Shown here one piece after another: positions 18,926-26,792 of a DNA stretch of 64,000 nucleotides. Source of the stretch: Akkermansiaceae bacterium (lineage in GTDB: Bacteria > Verrucomicrobiota > Verrucomicrobiia > Verrucomicrobiales > Akkermansiaceae). Both the position numbers and the translations under genes were made by a program. The notes beneath the pieces are model-generated. The model had not been told where the DNA came from and made no database searches. It saw only the letters and a program-made list of their open reading frames with translations. The DNA lies in NCBI GenBank assembly GCA_903934285.1, contig CAIZNN010000212.1:62001-126000 (forward strand), written 5' to 3'. Each line of letters starts with the position of its first letter. The stretch's first letter is position 1.

Positions 18926-19636
18926 TTATGGAATACGGCTTTGGATCATGCCGTCCTCGACATCCAGAATGCGGTCGAAGACATCAAGCGTGCGGTGATC
19001 GTGGGTGACAACGATGACACCGGCCTGACGCTCATGGGCGATCTTGGCGAAAAGTTCCATGACCTGCCGTCCTAACGGGCCGTCGAGGGCAGCGGTGGGT
19101 TCATCGGCGAGGATGAGGCTGGGGTTGTTGGCGAGGGCGCGGGCAACAGCGACGCGCTGTTGTTCGCCGCCGGAGAGGGCCACGGGCAAATTGTTGGCAC
19201 GCGGACCGATGTTCAGGTAATCAAGCAACTCCATGGCCCGCTTGCGGGCTGCCTTTGGCGCGGTATCGTTCACTTCGAGGGCGATCTGCACGTTTTCCAG
19301 GGCCGTTAGAAACGGAATCAGGTTCGCCTTCTGAAAGACGAAACCGAGGTGCTCCCGGCGGAAGGCGCGCAGGTCCACGAGCGCCCGCGGCCCATCCATC
19401 ACCGGTTTGCCACCGATGGAGATCCGGCCGGAAGTCGGTGGATTGATCAGCGCCATGGCGGTGAGAAGAGTGGATTTGCCGGAACCGCTGGGGCCAAACA
19501 TGCCAACGATCTCACCCGGGGCGATGCTGAGCGTGGCATCACGCATGGCGACGACCTCGGTGTGGCCGCTGCCGTAAACTTTGCGGAGGTGGGTGACCTC
19601 GACCGCGGGAATGATGGGATCTGTCGCTTGCTTCAT
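18926..19636 (-). CDS. ABC exporter ATPase (DevA/LolD/MacB type)
   Basis: 236 residues. Walker A GPSGSGKST at 48-56, Q-loop VFQKANLIPFLTALENVQ, signature LSGGEQQRVAVARAL, Walker B LILADEPTAALDG, and the H-loop in VVTHDHRT. The 'NLIPFLTALENVQIALE' stretch is close to cyanobacterial DevA. The start at 19636 overlaps the permease stop by 4 nt. Energises the DevC/MacB-like permease encoded just upstream. Confidence 0.93.
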   Translation of the reverse strand: MKQATDPIIPAVEVTHLRKVYGSGHTEVVAMRDATLSIAPGEIVGMFGPSGSGKSTLLTAMALINPPTSGRISIGGKPVMDGPRALVDLRAFRREHLGFVFQKANLIPFLTALENVQIALEVNDTAPKAARKRAMELLDYLNIGPRANNLPVALSGGEQQRVAVARALANNPSLILADEPTAALDGPLGRQVMELFAKIAHERQAGVIVVTHDHRTLDVFDRILDVEDGMIQSRIP

Positions 19637-20847
19637 GCGGAGAGGACGGTGTTGGGTTCCACGTTCATGGCTTTCCAGATGCCGAGCAGGCTGGCGAGGG
19701 TGGAGATGACGACGACGATCATCGCCAGGCTGACGAGATCGGAGGGTTCTATCAGCACAAGGCGCGGGAAATGCGGAAACGCATACTGGCCGATCCACCA
19801 CGCCAACAGGTAACCGAAGGCACCCATGAGCAGTGCCTGCTGGAGAATGAGGCCGCCGATGACCCCATTGCGGGCACCGATGAGCTTGAGCAACGCGATG
19901 TCGCGGATTTTGTCGAGCGTGAGCGTGTAGATGATGAGTGCGATGATGATGGTGGAAATGATGATGAGCAGGACGCGGAAAAGCCCGAGTTGGCGGCGTG
20001 CCTTGTCCACCATGCCGGCTAGCAGGAGGTCCTTTTGTTCCTGCGTGGAATAGACAGTGATGTCCGGCCAGGTGCCCAGCGTGCGGCGCACCGCGGCTTC
20101 ATCGGTACCGGGTTGCAGAGTGACAAGCACGGCGCTGACTTGCGGCGGGGCCAACGCGGGAATGCCGCCGGACAGCCCGGCGGCGCGCTCCAGCAACAAT
20201 GGCTGGAGTCTGCCGAGATCCATATTTTCCACCCTCGCCCGCCGGGCGGCACGTTCGAGGCGCGTCGCCTCTCCCGGTTGGTCGAACTGGATGGCCATCG
20301 CATCGCTGACGGTGAAAAAAGTGAGGCCATCGCCGCCGGTGCCGACCATACCGCGGGTGAGCCCCACGACTTGATAGGCATCCTTGCCCAAACGGATGCT
20401 ACTTCCGAGTGGCAGATTTAATGACTGGTCGGCGATCATTTCATAATGCGCCTGACGCAGCGCCCGCCCGGCGACCAGCGGTACCCAGTCGCCGTGGTCC
20501 TCGGGCCAGGAAAGCCCTTGCACGACCATGCGCAGCGGTTGCCCGTTGTGCTCCCGCTGGATGGTGTGGGAGACGAAGCGGCGTGCCTGTGCCACGCCGG
20601 GCACGGCCCGCACGCGGTCTTCGAGAGTGGCGGGGATGCGGGAAATCTCCGCGAAGGGGCCGCGGGTGCTGCCCTGCACGATCCACAGGTCGGCACCCAC
20701 GCGATCCACCAGCAGCGTGGCCTCGTGGATGAGTCCCCGATAGATGCCGCCCATCCCCATGACGATCATGAGCAACATTCCGATGCCCACGGTGGTGAAG
20801 ACAAAGCGGCCCGCGTTGTGGCGGATGTCGCGAACGGCTAGATTCAT
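19633..20847 (-). CDS. ABC exporter permease, FtsX/DevC-like
   Basis: 404 residues: an N-terminal TM (residues 17-35), a MacB-like periplasmic domain (about 40-270), then three C-terminal TMs (about 285-390) of the FtsX fold. No ATPase domain is fused, in line with a DevBCA rather than MacB arrangement. Coupled at both ends by ATGA overlaps, to the HlyD adaptor upstream and the ATPase downstream. Confidence 0.9.
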   Translation of the reverse strand: MNLAVRDIRHNAGRFVFTTVGIGMLLMIVMGMGGIYRGLIHEATLLVDRVGADLWIVQGSTRGPFAEISRIPATLEDRVRAVPGVAQARRFVSHTIQREHNGQPLRMVVQGLSWPEDHGDWVPLVAGRALRQAHYEMIADQSLNLPLGSSIRLGKDAYQVVGLTRGMVGTGGDGLTFFTVSDAMAIQFDQPGEATRLERAARRARVENMDLGRLQPLLLERAAGLSGGIPALAPPQVSAVLVTLQPGTDEAAVRRTLGTWPDITVYSTQEQKDLLLAGMVDKARRQLGLFRVLLIIISTIIIALIIYTLTLDKIRDIALLKLIGARNGVIGGLILQQALLMGAFGYLLAWWIGQYAFPHFPRLVLIEPSDLVSLAMIVVVISTLASLLGIWKAMNVEPNTVLSA

Positions 20848-21998
20848 GGCAGCTTGATGCGTTGACCTTCGGTAAGCGGGGATTTCTGCCTATCAGGTGC
20901 GCGGACGACTTGTTCGCCCGCCTTCAATCCCTTGATCACGGCGAGATGGTCCTTGCCGCGCAAACCGGGAGTGATCTCGCGCCACCGGGCCTTGCCACTC
21001 GCGTTCACAAGGACCCCGGCGCGACCATCCTTCCAAACGACAAAGGCCGATGGCAGCACCACAGCATCGGCTTGGCGGCCGGTCTCGATGAAAACCTCCG
21101 CCCGCTGGCCAATGGTCCAGTTTTTCGGCAGCTCAGCGGCATGCACATCCACCAGAAACTCGCGGGTCTCGCGGTCGGTCTCGCGCCCGAGTCGCGACAC
21201 CTTGCCCGGGTAGCCGTGTCCCGGCTCCGAGCGAAAAACGATGCGTGCGGGTTGCTCCACTGCCAGGCCAGGCATCGCTGTTTCATCCACCCACGCGCTG
21301 ATCCAGAGTTCATCGAGTGAAATCATCTGCATCAAGGACGCCCCCGGGACCAACATCTCACCGGGATCGCGATCCCGGCGAATGACGAGCCCGTCATAGG
21401 GAGCGTGAATTTCGGTGAAGGCGAGCTGATCCTTGCGAAACAGCAGGTTTTTCTCCGCCACCACGATCTGCCCTTCCGCTTCTGCGATGGCCGCGTTCGA
21501 ACGCGTGAGGTCGGCTTCGGCCACCCGCAAGGCTTCGGCAGCTTTGTCTGCGTCCGCCTGAGAAACCGCTCGTGTAGAGGTGAGTCCGGTCATGCGCTTG
21601 TGATCAAGTTGGGCCTGGGTCAACACCGCCTCGGAGCGGGCGAGGTCGGCACGCACGCGCTCCGCCGTTTGTTTCGCCGCCGCCAGCGTGGCTGCGGCAA
21701 TGGCGACTTGCTGTTTCGATTCCGCATCGTCGAGCCGGGCGAGAAGCTGCCCGGCTTTCACGGTGTCCCCCTGATCCACCAGCACCTCTAACAGCCGCTC
21801 CTGGATGCGGGCGCTCACCGTCGTTTTCACCCGTGCCTCCAGGGTGCCGGTGCCCATCACTTCGGCGACGATTTCACCACGGGCCACGGTGTAAGCGACC
21901 ACCGGCACCGGCGCGAACTTGAGCTTGTAAACGGCGAACCCGGCAACGGCGGTGACGATGAGCCAGGTGAGAAGGCGGCGGATGGTGGATCGTTTCAT
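20844..21998 (-). CDS. HlyD/DevB-family periplasmic adaptor of ABC exporter
   Basis: 384 residues. An N-terminal anchor (RRLLTWLIVTAVAGFAVYKL) is followed by lipoyl half VSARIQERLLEVLVDQGDTV, a long alpha-hairpin (residues ~95-185), the second lipoyl half IHAPYDGLVIRRDRDPGEML and beta-barrel domains. Adaptor for the DevCA-like ABC exporter. The first ~235 bp and the upstream region are duplicated at 23078-23365 at roughly 95% identity in the coding part. It heads the ABC-exporter run; the divergent Crp/Fnr gene and its palindrome lie 180-240 bp away. Confidence 0.92.
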   Translation of the reverse strand: MKRSTIRRLLTWLIVTAVAGFAVYKLKFAPVPVVAYTVARGEIVAEVMGTGTLEARVKTTVSARIQERLLEVLVDQGDTVKAGQLLARLDDAESKQQVAIAAATLAAAKQTAERVRADLARSEAVLTQAQLDHKRMTGLTSTRAVSQADADKAAEALRVAEADLTRSNAAIAEAEGQIVVAEKNLLFRKDQLAFTEIHAPYDGLVIRRDRDPGEMLVPGASLMQMISLDELWISAWVDETAMPGLAVEQPARIVFRSEPGHGYPGKVSRLGRETDRETREFLVDVHAAELPKNWTIGQRAEVFIETGRQADAVVLPSAFVVWKDGRAGVLVNASGKARWREITPGLRGKDHLAVIKGLKAGEQVVRAPDRQKSPLTEGQRIKLP

Positions 21999-22177
21999 GA
22001 GAATCGTTAATATTCAGATAGGTAGGACTGGTTATTCCGAGCAAGCGGTTGCCTTGGAGGTTTGTTCACATTGGAAACAGAATATAGTGGTTGGATCTTG
22101 GTGGTGAGATGTTTGGAATTCGCAGGGCGGCAGCGCCATTCGCACTGTAGGTTTACCGTGGCCGCACCCGCCACGCC

Positions 22178-22209
22178 TTGACGCAGGTCAAACTTTTGTA
22201 AGTTTGACC
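22178..22209. promoter_or_regulatory. Crp/Fnr-type operator and overlapping palindrome
   Basis: TTGAC-GCAG-GTCAA (22178-22191) is a perfect 5-4-5 inverted repeat of the FNR/DNR class. Overlapping it, GGTCAAACTT (22186-22195) and AAGTTTGACC (22200-22209) form a perfect 10-bp inverted repeat with a 4-nt spacer. The site is 30 nt before the regulator gene and upstream of the divergent hlyD gene, so it could serve autoregulation or control of the exporter. Confidence 0.7.
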
Positions 22210-22238
22210 GCGCCGCCGCCGTCCCATAGAAACCGCCC

Positions 22239-22961
22239 GTGACATCCTCCCGCACCCAGATTTGCCGCCACGCCGCCTATGCCCATACCCTGCGCGCCTG
22301 CCAACTCTTTAGCGGGCTGCCACCGGAAGCCTTGGACACCATCGCGCAACTCTGCGTACCGCGGCGACTGGCCAAGGGCGACTTCCTGTTTCATGAAGGC
22401 GCGCCCGCCGAGGGCTTTTACGTCGTCCAGAGCGGTGCGGTGAGCGTGCATCGGATCAGCGCGGCGGGCAAGGAGCTGGTCATTGCAGTGTTCCGGGCCG
22501 GCCAATCGTTCGCCGAGGGGGCGCTGGACAGCGCCGGCTGTTACCCCGCCAATGCCCGCGCAGTGGAGGCTGCGACGGTGTTGCTGGTGCCCAAGACCCC
22601 GTTTTTCGACCTGCTCCGCCGCAGCCCCGAGTTGGCGTTGCGCATGCTCGGTGCCATGAGCCTGCACCTGCGCGAGTTGGTCGGCCGCCTGGATGACCTC
22701 ACCCTCAAGGACGTGGAGTCGCGACTCGCCCACTGGCTGCTCAAGCAATGCCCGCGTCCTCTCACTGATGCTTCCGCCGAAATCCGTCTCGGTCGCACCA
22801 AGCGGGTGCTGGCAGGTGAGCTCGGCACCGTCAACGAAACCCTCTCCCGCACTCTGGCAAAATGGCGTAGCCTCGCCTTGGTCCGCGTCAAGGGCAGTGC
22901 CGTCACCGTAACCAACCCGCTGCAACTGGACGCCTTGCTGCGGCACAATCTCGGCGACTGA
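22239..22961 (+). CDS. Crp/Fnr-family transcriptional regulator
   Basis: 240 residues from a GTG start. Cyclic-nucleotide-like beta-roll about 20-135 (GDFLFHEGAPAEGFYVVQSG), dimerization helix about 125-160, and a winged helix with recognition helix TVNETLSRTLAKWR. The E200-x2-S203-R204 pattern is that of FNR-like proteins that read TTGAN half-sites, in agreement with the operator just upstream. No FNR four-cysteine N-terminal cluster is seen, so a [4Fe-4S] sensor is unlikely; DNR-like or another ligand is possible. The gene lies between two copies of the hlyD 5' end. Confidence 0.9.
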   Translation: MTSSRTQICRHAAYAHTLRACQLFSGLPPEALDTIAQLCVPRRLAKGDFLFHEGAPAEGFYVVQSGAVSVHRISAAGKELVIAVFRAGQSFAEGALDSAGCYPANARAVEAATVLLVPKTPFFDLLRRSPELALRMLGAMSLHLRELVGRLDDLTLKDVESRLAHWLLKQCPRPLTDASAEIRLGRTKRVLAGELGTVNETLSRTLAKWRSLALVRVKGSAVTVTNPLQLDALLRHNLGD

Positions 22962-23077
22962 GGCGGCCCCGTACATGAGTTGAACGGCAAGTTTCCAAGT
23001 GTCTTCCAGATGTGCCAGGACGGCGGCGACTTCCCGTCGAGAGAGAACAACGGGTGGGTGGCGGCGGCTGATGTGGT
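22962..23077 (-). pseudogene. fragment of integron-type tyrosine recombinase (IntI-like)
   Basis: The minus strand reads HPPVVLSRREVAAVLAHLED then TWKLAVQLMYGA, matching the region of integron integrases just before the first catalytic arginine ('LPVVLTREEV..L....G....A.LLYG.GLR'). It stops at YGA, where the sequence becomes the 3' end of the Crp/Fnr gene, and on its other side joins the truncated hlyD copy. Only about 35 codons remain; no catalytic residue is left. Confidence 0.6.
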
Positions 23078-23312
23078 TGTCCCCCTGATCCACCCGCACC
23101 TCTAACAGCCGCTCCTGGATGCGGGCGCTCACCGTCGTTTTCACCCGTGCCTCCAAGGTGCCGGCGCCCATGACTTCGGCGACGATTTCACCACGGGCCA
23201 CGGTGTATGCGACCACCGGCACCGGCGCGAACTTGAGCTTGTAAACGGCGAACCCGGCAACGGCGGCAACGATGAGCCAGGCGAGAAGGCGGCGGATGGT
23301 GGGTCGGTTCAT
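23078..23312 (-). pseudogene. truncated second copy of the hlyD/devB adaptor gene (5' end only)
   Basis: Encodes 78 residues (MNRPTIRRLLAWLIVAAVAG onward) differing from the full adaptor at only about six positions, then breaks off after VDQGD into the integrase fragment. The open frame continues to 22188 only because it runs antisense through the Crp/Fnr gene. Similarity also covers about 50 bp upstream of the ATG, weaker than in the coding part. A duplication scar, not a functional gene. Confidence 0.85.
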
Positions 23313-23369
23313 GAAGATTGTTGAAAATAAGTTAGATAGGCCAGGCTATTCCAAGCTAGCGGCGCGGAT

Positions 23370-23753
23370 TCACCTGCCTGAGAGCGCGTGAAATTCGTCG
23401 AGGCAACAGAAGATTTTCAGGACACAGGGGTTTTTCAGGGTATAGAAGATCTGGGTCCCACGGCGCTCGTTCATCACGAGTCCGACTTGGCGAAGCACTG
23501 AGAGGTGGTTGGATACCGTGGACATATCCAGACCAACCAGTGTCGTCAGTTCGGCCACGCACTTTTCTCCGTGGCCAAGCGCATCCACGATCAGCAGACG
23601 GTTCGGGTTGCCCAGCGCCTTGAACACTTCGGAGACCCAGTGGAAATCCGCCGGGATTTTGCCTTTCTTGGGGTTACAGGCGGCCTTCATTATTTGATAT
23701 TTGGCAAAGTATCCAACTTTGTCAAACGATTTTCCATTTTGGGCGTCCGGCAT
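23370..23753 (-). CDS. ArsR/SmtB-family transcriptional regulator
   Basis: 127 residues. The core is FHWVSEVFKALGNPNRLLIVDALGHGEKCVAELTTLVGLDMSTVSNHLSVLRQVGLVMNE (winged helix, recognition helix MSTVSNHLSVLR). Cysteines occur at GEKC, at NPC and as a CC pair near the C-terminus (IFCCLDEF), so a metal or thiol/persulfide sensor is possible. The start at 23753 has AAGGTGG upstream; an internal ATG at 23690 is an alternative. It precedes the truncated hlyD copy on the same strand, suggesting that it once headed an efflux operon. Confidence 0.87.
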   Translation of the reverse strand: MPDAQNGKSFDKVGYFAKYQIMKAACNPKKGKIPADFHWVSEVFKALGNPNRLLIVDALGHGEKCVAELTTLVGLDMSTVSNHLSVLRQVGLVMNERRGTQIFYTLKNPCVLKIFCCLDEFHALSGR

Positions 23754-23852
23754 TGTCCCACCTTGGACCGTCCTGATCCACGATTTACAAGGATTTGCGG
23801 GCTGGCGATTTTTTCTTTCGCATCGGGTCCTTTCGCTTGGTTGACTGCGGGC

Positions 23853-24293
23853 ATGCCTGAGTTGAAATCCACTGACAACACGCCGGTCCTGCTGTGGATG
23901 GAGGATTCCACCGAAGAAACGGTGATCAAGCGGATGATCCAATTGTTGGCCGGCAGGGCGGAAGTACGGGATTTGCGGGAACTGGAGCGGGCGGTGCTGG
24001 AACGCCAGAAGCTCCAGCCACCGTTGTTAGGCAATGGGGTGGCGCTGCCGCATGCGAGGACGACCGCGGTCACCGAGATCGTCCTGGCGATTGGCCGCTG
24101 CCGGGAACCGGTGCCGTTTGGTCCCGATCAGGTGCCGATCCGCCTGGTTTTCCTGTATGGCGTTCCGACCCAATGTATTGGCGGGTATTTGGCGGCGGTG
24201 GCGCGCTTGACCCGCTTGCTGAAAACCCCGGGCACGCTGGATGCCTTGCTGACGGCACCGGATGAGGCGAACTTCCGCCAACACTTGCGGTAA
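23853..24293 (+). CDS. PTS EIIA (fructose/nitrogen type)-like protein
   Basis: 146 residues with the EIIA phosphohistidine motif NGVALPHARTTAV (His near residue 69) and the strand IRLVFLYGVPTQ. Likely a phosphorylatable regulatory domain such as PtsN or the cytoplasmic domain attached to some ClC/antiporter systems. Lies 4 nt before the ClC channel gene start and is probably translated with it, pointing to regulation of the transporter (inference). Confidence 0.82.
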   Translation: MPELKSTDNTPVLLWMEDSTEETVIKRMIQLLAGRAEVRDLRELERAVLERQKLQPPLLGNGVALPHARTTAVTEIVLAIGRCREPVPFGPDQVPIRLVFLYGVPTQCIGGYLAAVARLTRLLKTPGTLDALLTAPDEANFRQHLR

Positions 24294-24297
24294 ACGG

Positions 24298-26064
24298 ATG
24301 AATGTACCGGCGAACATGAACCCGGAATTGAGTGCGGGAGCCAGACGCCTGGTCCGTTTGCGAATCTGGCTGGGCGAGCGGATTTCGGGCAACGAAATGC
24401 GCGCCACCCTGTTGTGGGCGGCATTGGCAGGGTTGATCGGAGCGTGGACATCCATTGGTTTCAAGGAAGCGACGGAGTGGTTGCACTCGCTTTTCACGGG
24501 GCATTATTCCGGGTATGTGGCGAGCTTTGCCGCCATGCCATGGTGGCGGAGGATTTTGGTGCCGACGGTGGGTGGCTTGCTGGCCGGGCTGACGCTCTAC
24601 TTTGGCAGCAGGATCAAAAGGCGACGAAGCACCACGGATTACATGGAAGCCGTGGTGGTGGGTGATGGCAAACTTTCGGTGAGGAGGAGTTTGGTTAAAT
24701 GTTCGTCGGCTTGGTTCTCCGCAGCCACCGGCGCGTCCATCGGGCGGGAAGGGCCATTGGTGTTGCTGTCCGCGCTGGCAACTTCCATGCTTGGCCGATG
24801 GTTGAAATTCCCGCTGGCCCGACAGCGGCAGATGGTCGCGTGCGGCGCGGCGGCGGGCATTGCCAGCGCTTACAACGCGCCGGTCGCCGGGGCGTTTTTC
24901 GTCGCCGAAATCGTGCTCGGTTCGCTGGCGATGGATGCATTCGGGCCGCTGGTGGTTTCCTCGGTGGTGGCAACCTTGGTGACCCGGGCGCACTTCGGCG
25001 CGGAGGCGATGTACACCGCGCCGGTTTTCACACTCCATCAAAATTGGGAATTGCTGCCCTATATGTTGTTAGGTTTGCTGTGCGGCGCGGCGGCACCGTT
25101 GTTCCTCGGGTTCCTCAAATGGAGCGAGATCGCTTTTGGCAAACTCAAACTGCCGGATTGGGCACGTTTGGCACTCGGCGGTTTGATCGTCGGCCTGTTA
25201 GCAGTGGCGCATCCGGAGGTGACGGGCAATGGCCGTATCCTGGTTTTCAGCATCCTTCATTATCCAGGAACGTGGCAGGCCCTGGCGATGATTTTCTTAT
25301 TCAAGATCGTCGCCACCGGGGCGACCTTCGGCTCCGGTGCGGTGGGTGGCGTATTCACGCCGACCTTATACACGGGAGCGGCGCTCGGCTATCTCTTTGG
25401 AGTGGCTGCGGCCGCATTGTTTCCGAGTTGGGGGCTTGAACCAGGTGCTTTCGGTCTGGTTGGGATGGGGGCGTTTCTCGCGGCGGCCACGGGTGCGCCG
25501 GTGATGGCGATCATCATGCTCTTCGAGTTGACGCTCAATTATCAAATCCTGATGCCGGTGATGCTTGCCAGCGTGATGGGTTATTACACCTGCCGATCTC
25601 TAACATCACGTTCGCTGTATAAGGACGCGCTGGCTCGGAAAGGCGCTGCAGCCGTGGCACAGCATCTCGCCACCCTGAAAATCGGCGATCTGATGCACGA
25701 GGATCCAGGTACGATTTCCCCGCTGGCTCCCTTTGGGGAAATTGTTCGCCAATTCATGCACAGCACCCAGGACTTTCTCCATGTGGTCGATGACGGGCGC
25801 TTTCTTGGCGCTATTTCTCTGCACGACATCAAATCCTATCTGGATCGTCCGGAGCTGGAAACGCTGGTGATTGCCCAGGACGTGATGCGGTACGATCATC
25901 CCACGCTTCTTCCTGAGATGTCGATGACCAAAGCGCTGGATTTCTTTGCCAGGGTGGGAACACAGCGGCTGCCAGTCACCGATGCAAGTTCCCGGTTTCT
26001 TGGAGTGGTTACCGAGACCGATGTGTTGCTGTTCCTCGCGGGCAAGCCCCGGAGCAATGCCTGA
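24298..26064 (+). CDS. ClC chloride channel/transporter with tandem CBS domains
   Basis: 588 residues. About residues 30-440 form the ClC membrane domain: GASIGREGPLVLLSALATS holds the gating-glutamate motif GREGP; GSGAVGGVFTPTLYTGAALG is the second selectivity segment. Residues ~460-585 are two CBS domains (LMHEDPGTISPLAPFGEIV; VMRYDHPTLLPEMSMTKAL). The presence of the gate Glu fits either a channel or an H+/Cl- exchanger. The ATG at 24298 is chosen as it clears the EIIA stop; a second Met lies five codons on (24316). Confidence 0.93.
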   Translation: MNVPANMNPELSAGARRLVRLRIWLGERISGNEMRATLLWAALAGLIGAWTSIGFKEATEWLHSLFTGHYSGYVASFAAMPWWRRILVPTVGGLLAGLTLYFGSRIKRRRSTTDYMEAVVVGDGKLSVRRSLVKCSSAWFSAATGASIGREGPLVLLSALATSMLGRWLKFPLARQRQMVACGAAAGIASAYNAPVAGAFFVAEIVLGSLAMDAFGPLVVSSVVATLVTRAHFGAEAMYTAPVFTLHQNWELLPYMLLGLLCGAAAPLFLGFLKWSEIAFGKLKLPDWARLALGGLIVGLLAVAHPEVTGNGRILVFSILHYPGTWQALAMIFLFKIVATGATFGSGAVGGVFTPTLYTGAALGYLFGVAAAALFPSWGLEPGAFGLVGMGAFLAAATGAPVMAIIMLFELTLNYQILMPVMLASVMGYYTCRSLTSRSLYKDALARKGAAAVAQHLATLKIGDLMHEDPGTISPLAPFGEIVRQFMHSTQDFLHVVDDGRFLGAISLHDIKSYLDRPELETLVIAQDVMRYDHPTLLPEMSMTKALDFFARVGTQRLPVTDASSRFLGVVTETDVLLFLAGKPRSNA

Positions 26065-26358
26065 TGCACGGTTAGGAAACCGACGCGGAACCTCGCCAAT
26101 TGATCACACCTCGACAGGTCATTTTCAAACCCGAGCTGCGGGTGGCAGATTGAGTTTTTCTAGCGGCAACTTTTTGAAGGTCATGAAGCAGTGTCCATGA
26201 CGGAGTCGTTTTTGCCGACATTGGCCTTCAGGCCCATCCGCAGCGCGAACATAACAGAATTGTAATCCGTCGCGGTGGTCCCGGTTCATGTGGCCGGGGT
26301 CTATTCTCTTGAAAGGCTCCACTACGGGGCGTTTCCAACCAAGAACACCACCAACAAC
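26065..26358. other. intergenic region with weak P-type ATPase tail remnants
   Basis: 26073-26108 (GTTAGGAAACCGACGCGG start) aligns with the 3' end of the P-type ATPase gene (37733 onward); in reverse it reads VINWRGSASVS then stop, against MIKWRVPGSVS. A second short stretch, 26160-26196, may be a further piece. GAATTGTAAT at 26246-26255 recurs before the ECF sigma gene at 30093. The rest is unassigned, and the promoter of the Gly-rich secreted protein must lie here. Confidence 0.4.
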
Positions 26359-26703
26359 ATGAAAACAATTCGAATCACAACATTGATAGCTGTGGCATTA
26401 TTGACCGCAGGCACAGCACTGGCCCAAGGCGGCCCCAATCGCCGCGGCGCTGGATACGGTGGACCGCCGCAGACCGACGAAGAACGTGCCGCCCGCCAAG
26501 AGGCCTGCCAAAAGGCAAATGGCGGCGCTTGCGTGAACGGCGGCGCGTGTGTCGGCCAGGGTCAGGGCAAAGGCTGGTGCCGAGGCCAAGGCAACGGCCA
26601 GGGGAATGGTCAAGGCAACGGCCAGGGCAAGGGGCAACGCCGTGGTCCTCGCGACGGCAGCGGCCCACGCGGTGGAGGCGGCAACTGCCCTGCCGGAAAC
26701 TGA
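26359..26703 (+). CDS. secreted Gly/Gln-rich low-complexity protein
   Basis: 114 residues: a signal peptide (MKTIRITTLIAVALLTAGTALA), a segment with three CxNGGAC/ACQKANGG-like cysteines (EACQKANGGACVNGGACVG), then GQGNGQGNGQGKGQRRG repeats and a Cys near the end (GNCPAGN). No known family. Cysteines within Gly-rich sequence suggest metal binding or surface adhesion (inference). A perfect 11-bp hairpin follows the stop. The downstream DUF2202 protein has a similar Gly/Cys-rich tail. Confidence 0.65.
   Translation: MKTIRITTLIAVALLTAGTALAQGGPNRRGAGYGGPPQTDEERAARQEACQKANGGACVNGGACVGQGQGKGWCRGQGNGQGNGQGNGQGKGQRRGPRDGSGPRGGGGNCPAGN
26585..26636 (+). repeat. in-gene tandem minirepeat (GGCAACGGCCAG-like units)
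   Basis: Degenerate 12-bp units of the GGCAACGGCCAG/GGGAATGGTCAA type repeat about four times in frame and encode GQGN repeats. Unit number may vary between strains by slippage. Confidence 0.7.
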
Positions 26704-26719
26704 TAGAATGCGTCGGCAT

Positions 26720-26751
26720 GATTCAGGCGGTTCACATGAGCCGCCTGAATC
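26720..26751 (+). terminator. strong hairpin, possible terminator/attenuator
   Basis: GATTCAGGCGG (26720-26730) pairs perfectly with CCGCCTGAATC (26741-26751) around a 10-nt loop. It sits 17 nt after the Gly-rich gene and 41 nt before the DUF2202 gene. There is no U-tract, so it may stabilise the upstream message rather than terminate fully. Confidence 0.6.
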
Positions 26752-26792
26752 ACCGGTCCCGCGCCTAGAGTCCCACTAACACACCACTTGCC

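Noticed and set aside
22188-23312. A 374-codon open frame on the minus strand that begins like an HlyD adaptor
   Set aside because: Only the first 78 codons are adaptor sequence; then it crosses an integrase fragment and runs antisense through the Crp/Fnr gene. A chimera of unrelated pieces, not a gene.
22962-23365. Possible integron attC sites near the integrase fragment
   Set aside because: No paired GTTRRRY/RYYYAAC with the required inverted-repeat structure was found; several isolated GTTAG sequences are within coding DNA.
26585-26636. Short repeated units that could suggest a CRISPR-like array
   Set aside because: Units are 12 bp, contiguous, in frame within a Gly/Gln-rich protein and have no spacers. 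No CRISPR array or cas gene was seen in the window.
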